Of a DNA stretch of 56,304 nucleotides, positions 15,741 to 23,361 are shown piece by piece. A program made the translations under genes and the position numbers. A model generated the notes under the pieces. It had not been told where the DNA came from. It did not search any database and saw only the letters and a program-made list of their open reading frames with translations. Origin of the DNA: a virus. The first letter of the stretch is position 1; each line of letters begins with the position of its first letter. The stretch spans positions 1-56,304 of IMG/VR virus record IMGVR_UViG_3300027972_000013. The stretch is one strand, 5' to 3'.

Positions 15741-15766
15741 ATTGTAGCACATCTCGAGCCTCGAGA
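15741..15766 (-). promoter_or_regulatory. Promoter with palindromic operator upstream of replication gene
   Basis: TACAAT (15746-15741) is a good -10 box, but no clear -35 box is present. Instead the 15-base inverted repeat TCTCGAG-N-CTCGAGA (15752-15766) fills the spacer and -35 region, where a dimeric regulator would block or activate RNA polymerase. The start site would be about 30 bases ahead of ATG 15703. Confidence 0.55.
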
Positions 15767-15767
15767 C

Positions 15768-16220
15768 CTATCCAAACCGCAATTCCAGCGACAGGAAGTG
15801 GAACTCTCGCAACCATGCCGGAGGGAGCCACATGTTCTCGTCGTTCTGCTCCGGCCTGTTCCACTCGACCACGTCATTCGACGGCCACCACTCCATCTCG
15901 AGGCCCCAGTAGTCCGCTGGGTAGTACATCCAGCCGAGCGCCTGGAATTGACGGACGTGGTTGAGCTCGTGGCGCAGGATGTACTCCTCCTTCTCCGTCC
16001 CGCGCAGCCGCTCGTTCAAGACAACCGTGTTGAAGAACGTGAACGCCGACCCCGGCGTCTCATCCGCGTAGACGAGAAACACTGGATCGACATGCACCGC
16101 CGCGCTGTAGAAGTTCACATCCACCGACACCTTCCACTCGTACACGCTGATCTTGTCCAGCCCGCCAGCGTTCGAGATGGCAATCAGGAACGCCGCGATG
16201 GCCGCGATACCGTTGAGCAC
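15768..16220 (-). CDS. Membrane-anchored HExxH protein
   Basis: A 150-residue protein with an N-terminal hydrophobic segment (GIAAIAAFLIAIS, residues 4-16) and LRHELNHVRQFQALGW (about residue 84), an HExxH zinc-peptidase motif, followed by a Trp-rich region. The compact size and the motif followed by RQF resemble the DUF4157-like/plasmid zincins. GTG 16220 has AGGAGGAGGC upstream and overlaps the recombinase C-terminus. It may act at the envelope, for example in lysis or entry; this is inference. Confidence 0.65.
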   Translation of the reverse strand: MLNGIAAIAAFLIAISNAGGLDKISVYEWKVSVDVNFYSAAVHVDPVFLVYADETPGSAFTFFNTVVLNERLRGTEKEEYILRHELNHVRQFQALGWMYYPADYWGLEMEWWPSNDVVEWNRPEQNDENMWLPPAWLREFHFLSLELRFG

Positions 16221-17719
16221 GCCTCCTCCTCTACTTGGAGGCTGGAGGAGAGGAGAACGACAGTTTGAAGTACGTCCACCACCCCTAACCAGTCTCCCTC
16301 AGACACCGATTTCGCCACCCTGTCGAATGGCTTTCTGTAGTCCACAACGATGTTTTCAGCCGTGACGACGCAGTTTGAAGCTACGCCTTTCAGCAATGCG
16401 GCCCTTGTTTCGTCCGAATAGAGATCGTAGAGACTGGCAGCGCCGCGCAGGAGTTTGAAGGATGATTCGAGCCCGCGGCCAGATCCGAGCTTCTGAGCGG
16501 TCAGCCGCTGCATCTCCTCCTCCACCATCAGTGCGCGCTCGGCCAGACGTCGATCAGCCCTCGCCCACATCTCGGCGTCAATCACGTCGTTCAGGCGATC
16601 CTCGTATGCCGAGTCGCGGTTCTCCTTGATCCGTTGGAGCTCGCCTTGCAGGGCAAGAACACGACCACGCCGCTCCCGCTCCCGCGCCGTCTCGTCTTCC
16701 GTCCACTCTTCGAGCGCCTTGTCCAGCACCGTCTCGGGAACGTATAGGCCCTCGATGACGGTCCTCAACCTTTCCGACATCACCTCCTGCCTGTAGAACG
16801 GCTGCTTGCACTTGCCCTTTGACCGCGTGCAGTGGTAGTAAACGTACTTGCCTTTAGAAAGGGATGCCGTCATGTGGCAGCCGCAATAGCCGCAGGTGAG
16901 TAGTCCACGAAAGACGAAGGAGTGATCGTGCATCCGCGGCCCGGTCTTGCCCGTCAGCCTGTCTTGCACGCGGTCATAGAGATCCTTGTCGATCAGCGGC
17001 TCGTGTTCTCCTGGGTAGACCGTACCGCGCCAAGGGACCACGCCGTAGTAGAACGGATTCTTGAGGATCTTGTGGATGGCTGACCGCGCCAGCGCGTTCC
17101 CATAGCGCGACCAGAGGCCCCGCTTCGGTGCCCACTCAGTCAACTCCGATAGCCCGATCTCCTCGTGGGCGTACTTCTCGAACATCTCGCGCACCATGGG
17201 GGCGTATACGGGATCGACCTCCAGGCCCTTGTAGACGTTCTTGTATCCACAAGGCGCTAGAGACGGCCATCCGCCCTTCCTGGCCTTGGTTTCTAGGCCC
17301 AGCGCGACTCGCTCGCTCAGTTGCTCGGAGAAGTAGCGCCCAAAAGCGGCCTGGACGTTTCCCATGAGCCGTCCCGCTGCGTTGTTAGGCAGTTGCTCGG
17401 TCGCGGAGATGATCTCGATGCCTAGTTGTTCGACGATCCGGGCAAAGTCACCAAGGTTACGGGCAAGGCGGTCGATCTTATAGCAGAGGACGGCGCTCAC
17501 ATCGCACGATTTCTTCAATTCTTGTGACATGGCCCCAAACTGTTCCCGCCCTGGTTTGTAGGCCGACTCGTGCTCTACGAACTCGCGCACGATCTCCAGC
17601 TCGTGGCCGGCAGCGTAGTCGCGGAGAATCCGCTGTTGGGATTCGATTGAGTAGCCGTGCTCGGCTTGCTCCTTGGTCGAGACACGGATGTACGCGAAGA
17701 CCTTCTGCATGGTCACCAC
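16184..17719 (-). CDS. int: Large serine recombinase (phage integrase)
   Basis: A protein of about 511 residues with an N-terminal resolvase domain (VFAYIRVSTKEQAEHGYS with the nucleophilic Ser, later YKIDRLARNLGDF), a recombinase domain (GWPSLAPCGYKN; AIHKILKNPFYYG), a zinc ribbon (LLTCGYCGCHMT... YYHCTR...CKQP) and a long coiled coil (about 340-400). This is the full phiC31/Bxb1-type layout, so it should integrate phage A at an attB without needing a phage integration host factor. Start alternatives are GTG 17719 or 17716 and ATG 17710. Its attP is not identified. Confidence 0.92.
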   Translation of the reverse strand: MVTMQKVFAYIRVSTKEQAEHGYSIESQQRILRDYAAGHELEIVREFVEHESAYKPGREQFGAMSQELKKSCDVSAVLCYKIDRLARNLGDFARIVEQLGIEIISATEQLPNNAAGRLMGNVQAAFGRYFSEQLSERVALGLETKARKGGWPSLAPCGYKNVYKGLEVDPVYAPMVREMFEKYAHEEIGLSELTEWAPKRGLWSRYGNALARSAIHKILKNPFYYGVVPWRGTVYPGEHEPLIDKDLYDRVQDRLTGKTGPRMHDHSFVFRGLLTCGYCGCHMTASLSKGKYVYYHCTRSKGKCKQPFYRQEVMSERLRTVIEGLYVPETVLDKALEEWTEDETARERERRGRVLALQGELQRIKENRDSAYEDRLNDVIDAEMWARADRRLAERALMVEEEMQRLTAQKLGSGRGLESSFKLLRGAASLYDLYSDETRAALLKGVASNCVVTAENIVVDYRKPFDRVAKSVSEGDWLGVVDVLQTVVLLSSSLQVEEEACSTVSRPSRRS

Positions 17720-17838
17720 TTTACCCCAACCTTGGCTGCGAAGTCGGGATCTTCCTCCACGGCCTGACAGTACATCCTATCGAGGAGCGACAGAACTTCG
17801 AGCAGGGTCCGCGTCTCCTCACTAACGTTCGGCCACAT
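17713..17838 (-). CDS. Small hypothetical protein upstream of integrase
   Basis: A 41-residue frame (MWPNVSEETRTLLEVLSLLD onward) beginning inside the HNH gene end and stopping at the integrase start. It forms one amphipathic helix with an acidic end. There is no clear ribosome site before ATG 17838; coupling to the HNH gene is possible. Weak support. Confidence 0.4.
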   Translation of the reverse strand: MWPNVSEETRTLLEVLSLLDRMYCQAVEEDPDFAAKVGVKW

Positions 17839-18232
17839 GCGCACCAAGCAGCGAAACGATCTGTCGGAGCTCGCCGAGGAATCCGCCATTGAGGAACCAT
17901 CGCCAATACTCATCCCCGATCAGCAACTCAGATCCGACGTGACAGGGCCAACAGAGCAAGTGGATGTTCTCAACGTCATTGTCCCCGCCCTCAACTGAGG
18001 CGCGAATGTGTGCTCGGATGATGCCGAGCGGTATCTCCGTCCCACACGCAAAACAAGTATCTGGACCAAGGGCGCGCTCGATCGTTGCGAACTTCCCTGC
18101 CACAACGAGACGGGCGGCCCAATTGCGCTTGACCTGTTCCTTGCTCGGCATTCCGCGATGGCGCTCTTTGCTGTCGCGCCACTCGGTTTCTAGGGTCACC
18201 GCAAAGTTGGCCCGCGCATCGTCGCTCACCAT
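17822..18232 (-). CDS. HNH endonuclease family protein
   Basis: A 136-residue protein: CFACGTEIPLGIIRAHIRA then GGDNDVENIHLLCWPCHVGSE gives the CxxC...H...N...CxxCH layout of HNH domains with RAHI as the first His. The N-terminal 55 residues are helical and basic. It sits between the integrase and a winged-helix gene. A second, different HNH gene is at 13860. Confidence 0.78.
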   Translation of the reverse strand: MVSDDARANFAVTLETEWRDSKERHRGMPSKEQVKRNWAARLVVAGKFATIERALGPDTCFACGTEIPLGIIRAHIRASVEGGDNDVENIHLLCWPCHVGSELLIGDEYWRWFLNGGFLGELRQIVSLLGAHVAER

Positions 18233-18489
18233 AGCGACCTCTCGATTGGCTCCAACTCAATCGCGTAGTAGAATCCTTTGCCGACTCGCTCGGTTAGCAG
18301 GATCTCGCCCTTCGGCAACTGCGCACGCACTTCGGCGGCGCACGTCGAGAGCGCGGTCAGCGGCCAACGCGGGTCAGCCGCCGCGGCCTTGGCGAGTTCG
18401 GGGCCAGGGAATCTCTGTCCGGGATTCTGGCGCAGGACTCGGTACATCCGGGACGCGGCGTTGTCTTTGTCTAGGCGTCGGTAGTGCAT
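18226..18489 (-). CDS. Winged-helix-like small DNA-binding protein
   Basis: An 87-residue protein: RMYRVLRQNPGQRFPGPELA, then AALSTCAAEVRAQLPKGEI with LLTERVGKGFYYAIEL, a helix-helix-wing pattern. Near a serine integrase such a protein could be a recombination directionality factor or a local repressor; neither is shown. ATG 18489 overlaps the upstream gene end by 19 bases. Confidence 0.6.
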   Translation of the reverse strand: MHYRRLDKDNAASRMYRVLRQNPGQRFPGPELAKAAAADPRWPLTALSTCAAEVRAQLPKGEILLTERVGKGFYYAIELEPIERSLW

Positions 18490-18749
18490 CGGGGCTCCTT
18501 CTTGCGCTCGCGTCTCAAGACGCCCTCGATTACCGTGGACAACATTCGCACAACGGCCCTTCTGTGTCCCTCTGCCTCCTGCTCCGTATCGAAGATCCCA
18601 ACATCAACATTCCGTATGGTCTCCTCGTTCCATTCGGCGTCATGAATAGCGACGATCCACTTGCCAATGTTGCCAACCGTTCCGCCGCTGATCTTCGCCA
18701 CGTATACGGCACGCGAAGCCGTACCATCAGCTACAGCCAGAGCGTCCAT
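18471..18749 (-). CDS. Hypothetical protein
   Basis: A 92-residue protein from ATG 18749 (AGGAGGGAGAAG upstream): MDALAVADGTASRAVYVAKI, GKWIVAIHDAEWNEETIR, then a helix (EAEGHRRAVVRMLSTVIEGV). The longer frame to 18974 is not used, as it would read through the structured non-coding stretch. It carries a CGTATACG site (18701) encoding Val-Tyr. No family known. Confidence 0.6.
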   Translation of the reverse strand: MDALAVADGTASRAVYVAKISGGTVGNIGKWIVAIHDAEWNEETIRNVDVGIFDTEQEAEGHRRAVVRMLSTVIEGVLRRERKKEPRCTTDA

Positions 18750-19184
18750 CTTCTCCCTCCTCTCTAGGTCGCGGCGCGGCCCGGCATCCGCGACGTGACT
18801 CAGGGTTCGCACAGCTCCCGATTGGGAGGAATCACTCTCCTTGCTTGTAGTGTCCGGGCCGCTTTCGCGGTGGCGGGAATCGAACCCGCCGCAGGCTGAC
18901 ATCGGTAGAAGCCCGCCATCCTTGACCGCAGTTGAGGTGCGCGGCTGGTCGGTTCCCACTATCCCGCCGAGCATGGCTTCGATGGCATCCCTCCGGTTTC
19001 CCGGAGATGGCCTTCGCGTGAAGGACCGTTCTCAGCGCAAAGATACCACCCGCCATTCGTACCGCGTGTACGCCGCAGCCGCGCACCATCGCATATAGGC
19101 GGGGGCGGCTCTCGTTCCGCCCCCGAGTCCCGGCACAGCCGCGCTTAGGAGGTATGTGCGCTGTTGGCTGTCCGAGCATGGTCC
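18750..19184 (-). ncRNA. Structured non-coding region with tRNA T-arm-like element
   Basis: This is the only gene-free stretch above 300 bases. On the minus strand it holds: a perfect 8-bp hairpin GGGGGCGG/CCGCCCCC (19124-19101); CTCCGG-GAAA-CCGGAG (19006-18991); a tRNA T-arm match GCGGGTTCGATTCCCGC (18889-18873); CCGC-GAAA-GCGG (18870-18859); and CTCCC-AATC-GGGAG farther down. I cannot fold a complete tRNA: no matching 5-prime acceptor is found and no CCA follows. It may be a degenerate tRNA, an attP copied from a tRNA end, or a new structured RNA. Confidence 0.4.
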
Positions 19185-19607
19185 TCACTTCACTAGCTCC
19201 GCTGCCGCCGCCGCGTGACGCCGGATCGCCGCCAAGTGCTCGGCGAGGGCGCTGGCTTTGTCGGGCTTGACCTTCGCCACGATTGGTGGCTGCTCTACCG
19301 CCTCCGCCTCGGGCATCACCATCGTCAGCGTCGACGGCCATCTCTCGCCCGTCTCTTTCCCGTCCTTGTCATGCTTCGGGCCGCCCGCCTTCGCCTCGAA
19401 CACGACGCGCTCGCCCTCTAGCCCGTGGACGTCGCATATAGGCTCGTTGCCCTCGCCATCCTGTAGGCCAGCGAAGAGCTTGTCCCACAGCGTGAAGTTG
19501 ACCTCGCCGCGGTCGTCGGTGTCGATGACGACGCGCCAGTAGTGCTTGCTTGGGTCGGCCTTGGCGACGTTGTCGTATACGTGCAGGAGCGTTCCCTTGT
19601 AGCTCAC
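19185..19607 (-). CDS. Hypothetical protein of recombination operon
   Basis: A 140-residue protein: beta-rich start (GTLLHVYDNVAKADPSKHYW; RGEVNFTLWDKLFAGL), a Lys/Glu middle and an Ala-rich helical tail (SALAEHLAAIRRHAAAAAEL). The beta-rich N-terminal part could be an OB-like fold, and its place behind a ssDNA-annealing-like gene would fit an accessory single-strand binder. This is inference; no family motif is clear. Confidence 0.6.
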   Translation of the reverse strand: MSYKGTLLHVYDNVAKADPSKHYWRVVIDTDDRGEVNFTLWDKLFAGLQDGEGNEPICDVHGLEGERVVFEAKAGGPKHDKDGKETGERWPSTLTMVMPEAEAVEQPPIVAKVKPDKASALAEHLAAIRRHAAAAAELVK

Positions 19608-19825
19608 TGTTTCACCTCCGCCTCTATCGTCCGCGCATAGAGGACTCCGACGTTCTTGTTGTGGCGCACCATCTCAAGCAGGCAATCCACATGGACTGGT
19701 GTCGCTTGTTCGTTCATCCCATCCTCCGTCCCATCAATCCCAGCCAGGACGCACTCGGAATCGGTGTTCATGCCGCAGAGCGGGCAGAGCAACTCGGGAG
19801 GGAAGCTCTTGAATGCGCGCCTCAC
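19604..19825 (-). CDS. Small zinc-binding protein
   Basis: A 73-residue protein (MRRAFKSFPPELLCPLCGMN onward) with CPLC and a downstream HVDCLLE, a probable single zinc site. GTG 19825 overlaps the upstream stop (GTGA) behind GGGAGGTG; the long frame to 20005 is a shadow of the neighbour. Function unknown. Confidence 0.6.
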   Translation of the reverse strand: MRRAFKSFPPELLCPLCGMNTDSECVLAGIDGTEDGMNEQATPVHVDCLLEMVRHNKNVGVLYARTIEAEVKQ

Positions 19826-20520
19826 GCCTTCACCTCCCGGAGCAGATGGGCGTTCAGCGTGATCGCGTCGCCCGACTTCGCCCCGTTCGCTAGGTCCACG
19901 CCCTTCGTCAGCGCCCACGCAATCAGCCGGTCCTCGTCCCAGCCCATCCCAAACGCGCGGTGGAATAGGTCGCGCCACTCGTTCACGCCCTTCTTGCCCT
20001 TCCACGCGGTGAGGAACTTGTGGACGCGGGGGCGGTCGTCGAACTCGGATAGGTCGAGGTCAGCCGCGCCGAACGGGTTCTCGGGCGGGAGCTTCTTCAA
20101 CTCGCCCTCGGCTTCCTTCGCCTTCAGGATCTCCTCGCGCGAGCACTTCCCGCCCCCGTGCAATCCGGCATTGTCGAGGCAGCGCCCGATGGCCGACTCT
20201 TCGCAGTTCTCCGTCCAGCTCGTCTGTGACGCCCCAGCCATCCACTTGGCCTCGTAAGCCGTCCCCAGCGAGTCGGGGGCCATGAGGAGCAGCGCCACCT
20301 CGGGACTAACTGCCGCCCCGCCCTCAATCGCCCGCGCCAGGCGGTCGGCCCCGAGTTCCATCTTCTCTCGCTCGCGCCACATGCCGACCGTGAAACACGC
20401 CTCGTCGCTCGATACTTGGCGGGGGACCGCGAGGATGACGTGCTTCGGATACTCGGTCATCAGCCGGTCCTTCCGCTGCTTCACCGTCTCGTACTGCGAT
20501 GGATCAAACCGTCCAGCCAT
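19822..20520 (-). CDS. Putative ssDNA-annealing/recombination protein
   Basis: A 232-residue protein. The key feature is SLGTAYEAKWMAGASQTSWT followed by ENCEESAIGRCLDNAG, the ETSAIGRALA-type helix seen in phage ERF/Rad52-like single-strand annealing and related proteins, with an early beta half (YPKHVILAVPRQVSSDEACF). A Hjc-like resolvase elsewhere would complete a simple recombination set. ATG 20520 has AGGAGG upstream and overlaps the previous stop (TGATG). Assignment is by motif only. Confidence 0.55.
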   Translation of the reverse strand: MAGRFDPSQYETVKQRKDRLMTEYPKHVILAVPRQVSSDEACFTVGMWREREKMELGADRLARAIEGGAAVSPEVALLLMAPDSLGTAYEAKWMAGASQTSWTENCEESAIGRCLDNAGLHGGGKCSREEILKAKEAEGELKKLPPENPFGAADLDLSEFDDRPRVHKFLTAWKGKKGVNEWRDLFHRAFGMGWDEDRLIAWALTKGVDLANGAKSGDAITLNAHLLREVKA

Positions 20521-20708
20521 CACACAACCTCCTGCGGGCGCAGCTTCGTCCCGTCAGGACGGGTGAAGCCAACGCCATCGCACTCGCTACAAACGCACTC
20601 CACGTCGGCCAGCGCACAGCAGCGATCGTTGAAGCCGTCGCCGCCCATTTGGCGCTCGACCGTCCCCGTGCCGCGGCAGGCATCGCACTCGATGATGTCA
20701 AGCGTCAC
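20520..20708 (-). CDS. DnaJ-like zinc-ribbon protein
   Basis: A 62-residue protein with CDACRGTG and CSECDGVGF, two CxxCxGxG-like knuckles as in the DnaJ central domain. Phage versions are common near recombination genes and uncharacterised. The GTG start overlaps the upstream stop. Confidence 0.65.
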   Translation of the reverse strand: MTLDIIECDACRGTGTVERQMGGDGFNDRCCALADVECVCSECDGVGFTRPDGTKLRPQEVV

Positions 20709-21046
20709 GCTGACACCTCCGCAAACTCAGAGGCCGGGTAGAACCAGTCGTCCTTGACGATGTGGCCGATTCCATCGATGTGCACCATGCCGCCGCGTAC
20801 GCGGACAGTCTTGCCAACCAACTTGCTCCACTCCGTAACCCCGGCCACTTCCATCACTCGCCAGATGAAGTGACCGGCGACAGACTTCAATTCGTGGTGC
20901 GTAAAGGACTTGGGTAGGTAGAGGGCATAGCCTCCGAATCCCTGCCCGCTGCCCCCGTAGTCAAACATCAGCCACGCCGAGAGGCAGCCGTGATCGTCAC
21001 TCGTAATCTCAGCTGATGTGATAATCGCGTTCTTCTCTTCTATCAC
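20705..21046 (-). CDS. Conserved phage/prophage protein (SDDHGCLSAWL type)
   Basis: A 113-residue protein: MIEEKNAIITSAEITSDDHG, then CLSAWLMFDYGGSGQGFGGY, ALYLP and a C-terminal KTVRVRGGMVHIDGIGHIVK. This arrangement is familiar from many prophages as a protein of unknown function. GTG 21046 overlaps the upstream stop; the longer frame to 21196 is an artefact. Confidence 0.7.
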   Translation of the reverse strand: MIEEKNAIITSAEITSDDHGCLSAWLMFDYGGSGQGFGGYALYLPKSFTHHELKSVAGHFIWRVMEVAGVTEWSKLVGKTVRVRGGMVHIDGIGHIVKDDWFYPASEFAEVSA

Positions 21047-21231
21047 GCCGACACCTCCTGCCGCTTCTCCTCGCGCTCGACCATCGTCAGCCGCCCCTCG
21101 ACGGATGACCACGCCGCGTACACGCGCTCGGTTAGGGGATCGAGATAGCCGTACAACTCGCCTAGCTGGTGATGCGCTTCGGCCAGCTTGGAGCAAGCGA
21201 CTGTGAGCGGGAAGATCTTGTCACTTGCCAT
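21043..21231 (-). CDS. Hypothetical protein
   Basis: A 62-residue mostly helical protein (MASDKIFPLTVACSKLAEAH onward) ending with a charged EREEKRQEVSA tail. The ATG overlaps the previous stop as TAATG. No family is recognised. Confidence 0.6.
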   Translation of the reverse strand: MASDKIFPLTVACSKLAEAHHQLGELYGYLDPLTERVYAAWSSVEGRLTMVEREEKRQEVSA

Positions 21232-21476
21232 TAGGAGATCACCTCGCCGCGCGCTTTGGCGAGGGCGGAACGCAACGTGTCGAGGTGATGACGACCAACG
21301 CGCAACTCTTGAAGGCCGGGGGCCGCCTCCCCGTTCTCATATCCTGCGCTCTTCAACACCCACTCAGCGGCCACGATGATCTCGGGGACGGCCCTCGGGT
21401 TGATGCCACAGCAGGCACTTACACAGGCCAGGGCGCGCTCGTAATCATCGCCATCCATCCTCTTGAGACCGTTCAC
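21231..21476 (-). CDS. Paralogue of the HTPG protein C-terminal domain
   Basis: An 81-residue protein containing ALACVSACCGINPRAVPEII and LRSALAKARGE. The same pieces (NACEGINPEAVPEII; AAALAKARGEA) occur at 56040-56304, so phage A has two relatives. The family is common in phages as NARRIVACVNACAGI proteins. The GTG at 21476 is tentative; ATG 21458 is an alternative. Confidence 0.6.
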   Translation of the reverse strand: MNGLKRMDGDDYERALACVSACCGINPRAVPEIIVAAEWVLKSAGYENGEAAPGLQELRVGRHHLDTLRSALAKARGEVIS

Positions 21477-21478
21477 GG

Positions 21479-21814
21479 CTACCAGAGCTCCGTGTTCGCA
21501 GCCGCCACGCCAGCGTCCTTCTCCAGCCGACACTGCTCGGCGAAGCGGGCGTCGTCGTCGGAGAGCAATCGCTCGATCTCGACGACTTCAGCGGAGGTGG
21601 GGAAACGCAGGACGTCGCCGTCAACCTCGATGGCGAGGCCCAACAGGGGATGCTCGTATACGGAGCGACCGCGCACGCGGAGATGTAGGTGCTTGTATCC
21701 GCTCGAGTGCGGTGCTACACTTCTGGTTGCGTTACTTGTCGAGGTCGCCTGCAAGCGGCCTTCACGCCGCCCCTCATCCTCCTGGATGGGGGGCGCGCTT
21801 TCTAGTGCCTTCAT
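21479..21814 (-). CDS. Hypothetical protein
   Basis: A 111-residue protein with a low-complexity N-terminus (residues 1-38), a beta middle (KHLHLRVRGRSVYEHPLLGL) and a helical end rich in Asp/Ala. ATG 21814 has GGAGG six bases upstream. It overlaps the XRE gene end by about 40 bases. It contains CGTATACG at 21655. Confidence 0.6.
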   Translation of the reverse strand: MKALESAPPIQEDEGRREGRLQATSTSNATRSVAPHSSGYKHLHLRVRGRSVYEHPLLGLAIEVDGDVLRFPTSAEVVEIERLLSDDDARFAEQCRLEKDAGVAAANTELW

Positions 21815-22001
21815 CCTTTGCCTCCTTCGGAAGTAGGCGAATGTTCAAGATGCGCTCGATACGCTTCCTGTAGACAGCCAGGGGCCAGCTCTCACCTCCC
21901 TCTAGTCGCATGATCGTTCGCACTCCGCATCCTACCTTTCGGGCAAGCTCGAGTTGCGTGAGGCCCTTGTCCAGCCTTGCCTCTCTCGTCATCTCGCCCA
22001 T
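21774..22001 (-). CDS. XRE-type helix-turn-helix regulator
   Basis: A 75-residue protein from ATG 22001: TREARLDKGLTQLELARKVG, CGVRTIMRLEGGESWP is a standard Cro/CI-type HTH, followed by a short helix and a basic Pro/Gly tail. A consensus promoter lies immediately upstream and would start transcription within a few bases of ATG 22016, so either a leaderless start there (80 residues) or the GGAGAGG-led ATG 22001 is used. It is the best candidate for the lysogeny regulator. Confidence 0.78.
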   Translation of the reverse strand: MGEMTREARLDKGLTQLELARKVGCGVRTIMRLEGGESWPLAVYRKRIERILNIRLLPKEAKDEGTRKRAPHPGG

Positions 22002-22023
22002 CCTTTTCCTCTCCATCGGCGAG

Positions 22024-22052
22024 ACTATAGCACGCCGGGTGTCACGTGTCAA
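22024..22052 (-). promoter_or_regulatory. Strong promoter of XRE regulator
   Basis: TTGACA (22052-22047), exactly 17 bases, then TATAGT (22029-22024): a near-perfect sigma70 site. A direct repeat TGACAC-G-TGACAC starts in the -35 box and contains CACGTG, a possible operator for autoregulation. Confidence 0.8.
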
Positions 22053-22060
22053 GTGGCGCG

Positions 22061-22396
22061 TCATTCTTGCCAACTCGTCAGCCTTCCCGCATCGAAGTAG
22101 AGGTACATCGTCGCCCTGTACTCGCCGCGATAGATCCACTGCTCATGAACTCCGCCCGCCGTTACGGTCTTGTTCACCTTCGCTGGCCTGCCCTGGCTTT
22201 CGAGCGCCTGCCCTTCCGTCATGCCGATCCACAGTCGGTTAGCCGCTACCGCCTGGCACTCCTCGAGAGTCCACGCCGGATACTCCCTTTGCAGTCCCTC
22301 CACGCTGTTGATCGGCGGACCATTGATGATCGCCACAACGAAGAGGCCACCGATGACCAGCGCCAACCCGAGGATGATCTGTAGCGCGTCCTTCAT
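22061..22396 (-). CDS. Membrane-anchored SmpA/BamE-like domain protein
   Basis: A 111-residue protein with an N-terminal span (ALQIILGLALVIGGLFVVAI, residues 4-23), then LWIGMTEGQALESQGRPAKV, GVHEQWIYRGE, ATMYLYFDAGRLTSWQ. The GMTEGQALESQGRP / EQWIY / LYFDAGRLT order is the SmpA/OmlA (BamE-like) fold, normally an outer-membrane assembly lipoprotein; no lipobox Cys is seen. AGGAGGAG precedes the ATG. A phage copy could modify the envelope of the lysogen. Confidence 0.65.
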   Translation of the reverse strand: MKDALQIILGLALVIGGLFVVAIINGPPINSVEGLQREYPAWTLEECQAVAANRLWIGMTEGQALESQGRPAKVNKTVTAGGVHEQWIYRGEYRATMYLYFDAGRLTSWQE

Positions 22397-22441
22397 CGCT
22401 CCTCCTACGCGCGTGGATCATAGGCTCCTCTATCGAAGCGG

Positions 22442-22816
22442 TCAACCGCTGTAGTTTGGATCGACGCCGCTCCCGCCGCATAGCTGACAGAAGCTCATCG
22501 TGCAGACGCGCATCGTCTTCGGATCGTCGCCCTCGAAGTCGGGCAGCGGGTCGGTGTGCCCAGTCCCTCGGCATGCTGGACACGGGGCGACCGCACGCAG
22601 CGCAGCCCTCGCCAACCGGCGGTAGAAGTCAGGCGGGACGAGCGTCGTCCGGTCCATGCGCAGCGACGGCGCGACCTCGAAGTCTGTCCACTCGTTGCAG
22701 AGGCGCCCACGGTCAGCAGAAAACTCCTCGGCCATCTCCTCGACGGCGCTGGAGATAGATGCCTCTACCTGGGACAGAATGTCGGCACTTGTCGACAACT
22801 GTCTACGTTTCGTCAT
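22442..22816 (-). CDS. Hypothetical protein with zinc knuckles
   Basis: A 124-residue protein (MTKRRQLSTSADILSQVEAS onward): helical N-terminus, then CPACRGTGH and MSFCQLCGGSGVD, paired CxxC motifs of DnaJ type. GGAGGCGAG precedes ATG 22816. The frame stays open to 22942 in a GTG/TTG-poor region, so a longer form cannot be excluded. Function unknown. Confidence 0.6.
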   Translation of the reverse strand: MTKRRQLSTSADILSQVEASISSAVEEMAEEFSADRGRLCNEWTDFEVAPSLRMDRTTLVPPDFYRRLARAALRAVAPCPACRGTGHTDPLPDFEGDDPKTMRVCTMSFCQLCGGSGVDPNYSG

Positions 22817-22948
22817 CTCGCCTCCACCTTGCGAAGCGACACCGCCCGTCGTATCGGCGGCCAGCATCGGTTCACCGACGCACACCCCCCGCAACGACTC
22901 GATCGGTTCCCCGCAGACTACCCTGAGATATCCGCACAACACACCCCC

Positions 22949-23314
22949 TCACCTAGTTTCCTCGACATCCGCTTTTGCAATGCCTGTGTCATCATCCACG
23001 GTCGCTTGAAGGTGATGCCCGTCCTGAAGCCAGAGGATGAAGCAGTACGTTGCGATCTTTATCAGGTCGCGCTCGCGATGGAATGTCTTGTAGCGACCCA
23101 CGTACTTGAGCATCGTCCCAAGTACCCAATGCTCGTCGAACTGGCGGATGATGTCCGTCCACTCGGCATCCTCCGAGAACGCATACTTGTCTCCGCCGTG
23201 CTCGAACTGCCTCCGCAGGATCGCCTCAAACTTCGGCCAGAACTCGGCCTTGGTTGCGATCGTCGTCGGCACGTGTCCCAGCCTCATCTCCCTTACGTCC
23301 TTCACCGCTCCCAC
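22949..23314 (-). CDS. DUF3310/MazG-like phage protein
   Basis: A 121-residue helical protein: FEHGGDKYAFSEDAEWTDII, HWVLGTMLKYVGRYKTFHRE, RDLIKIATYCFILWLQDG. The KYVGRYK...DLIKIA pattern resembles DUF3310 and other all-alpha NTP-pyrophosphatase relatives of phages, which act on nucleotide pools. The start is GTG 23314 (GGGGAGG ten bases upstream) or GTG 23305. Confidence 0.6.
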   Translation of the reverse strand: MGAVKDVREMRLGHVPTTIATKAEFWPKFEAILRRQFEHGGDKYAFSEDAEWTDIIRQFDEHWVLGTMLKYVGRYKTFHRERDLIKIATYCFILWLQDGHHLQATVDDDTGIAKADVEETR

Positions 23315-23361
23315 TTGTCAACGACCTCCCCTGTCTGATTCGTTACAACCACCGCGCCCCC

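Noticed and set aside
18832-19341. Protein-coding frame across the structured region
   Set aside because: Arg/Gly-rich, runs through hairpins and the T-arm; its RFPPPRK and the companion frame's GFDSRHR are typical translations of tRNA-like DNA.
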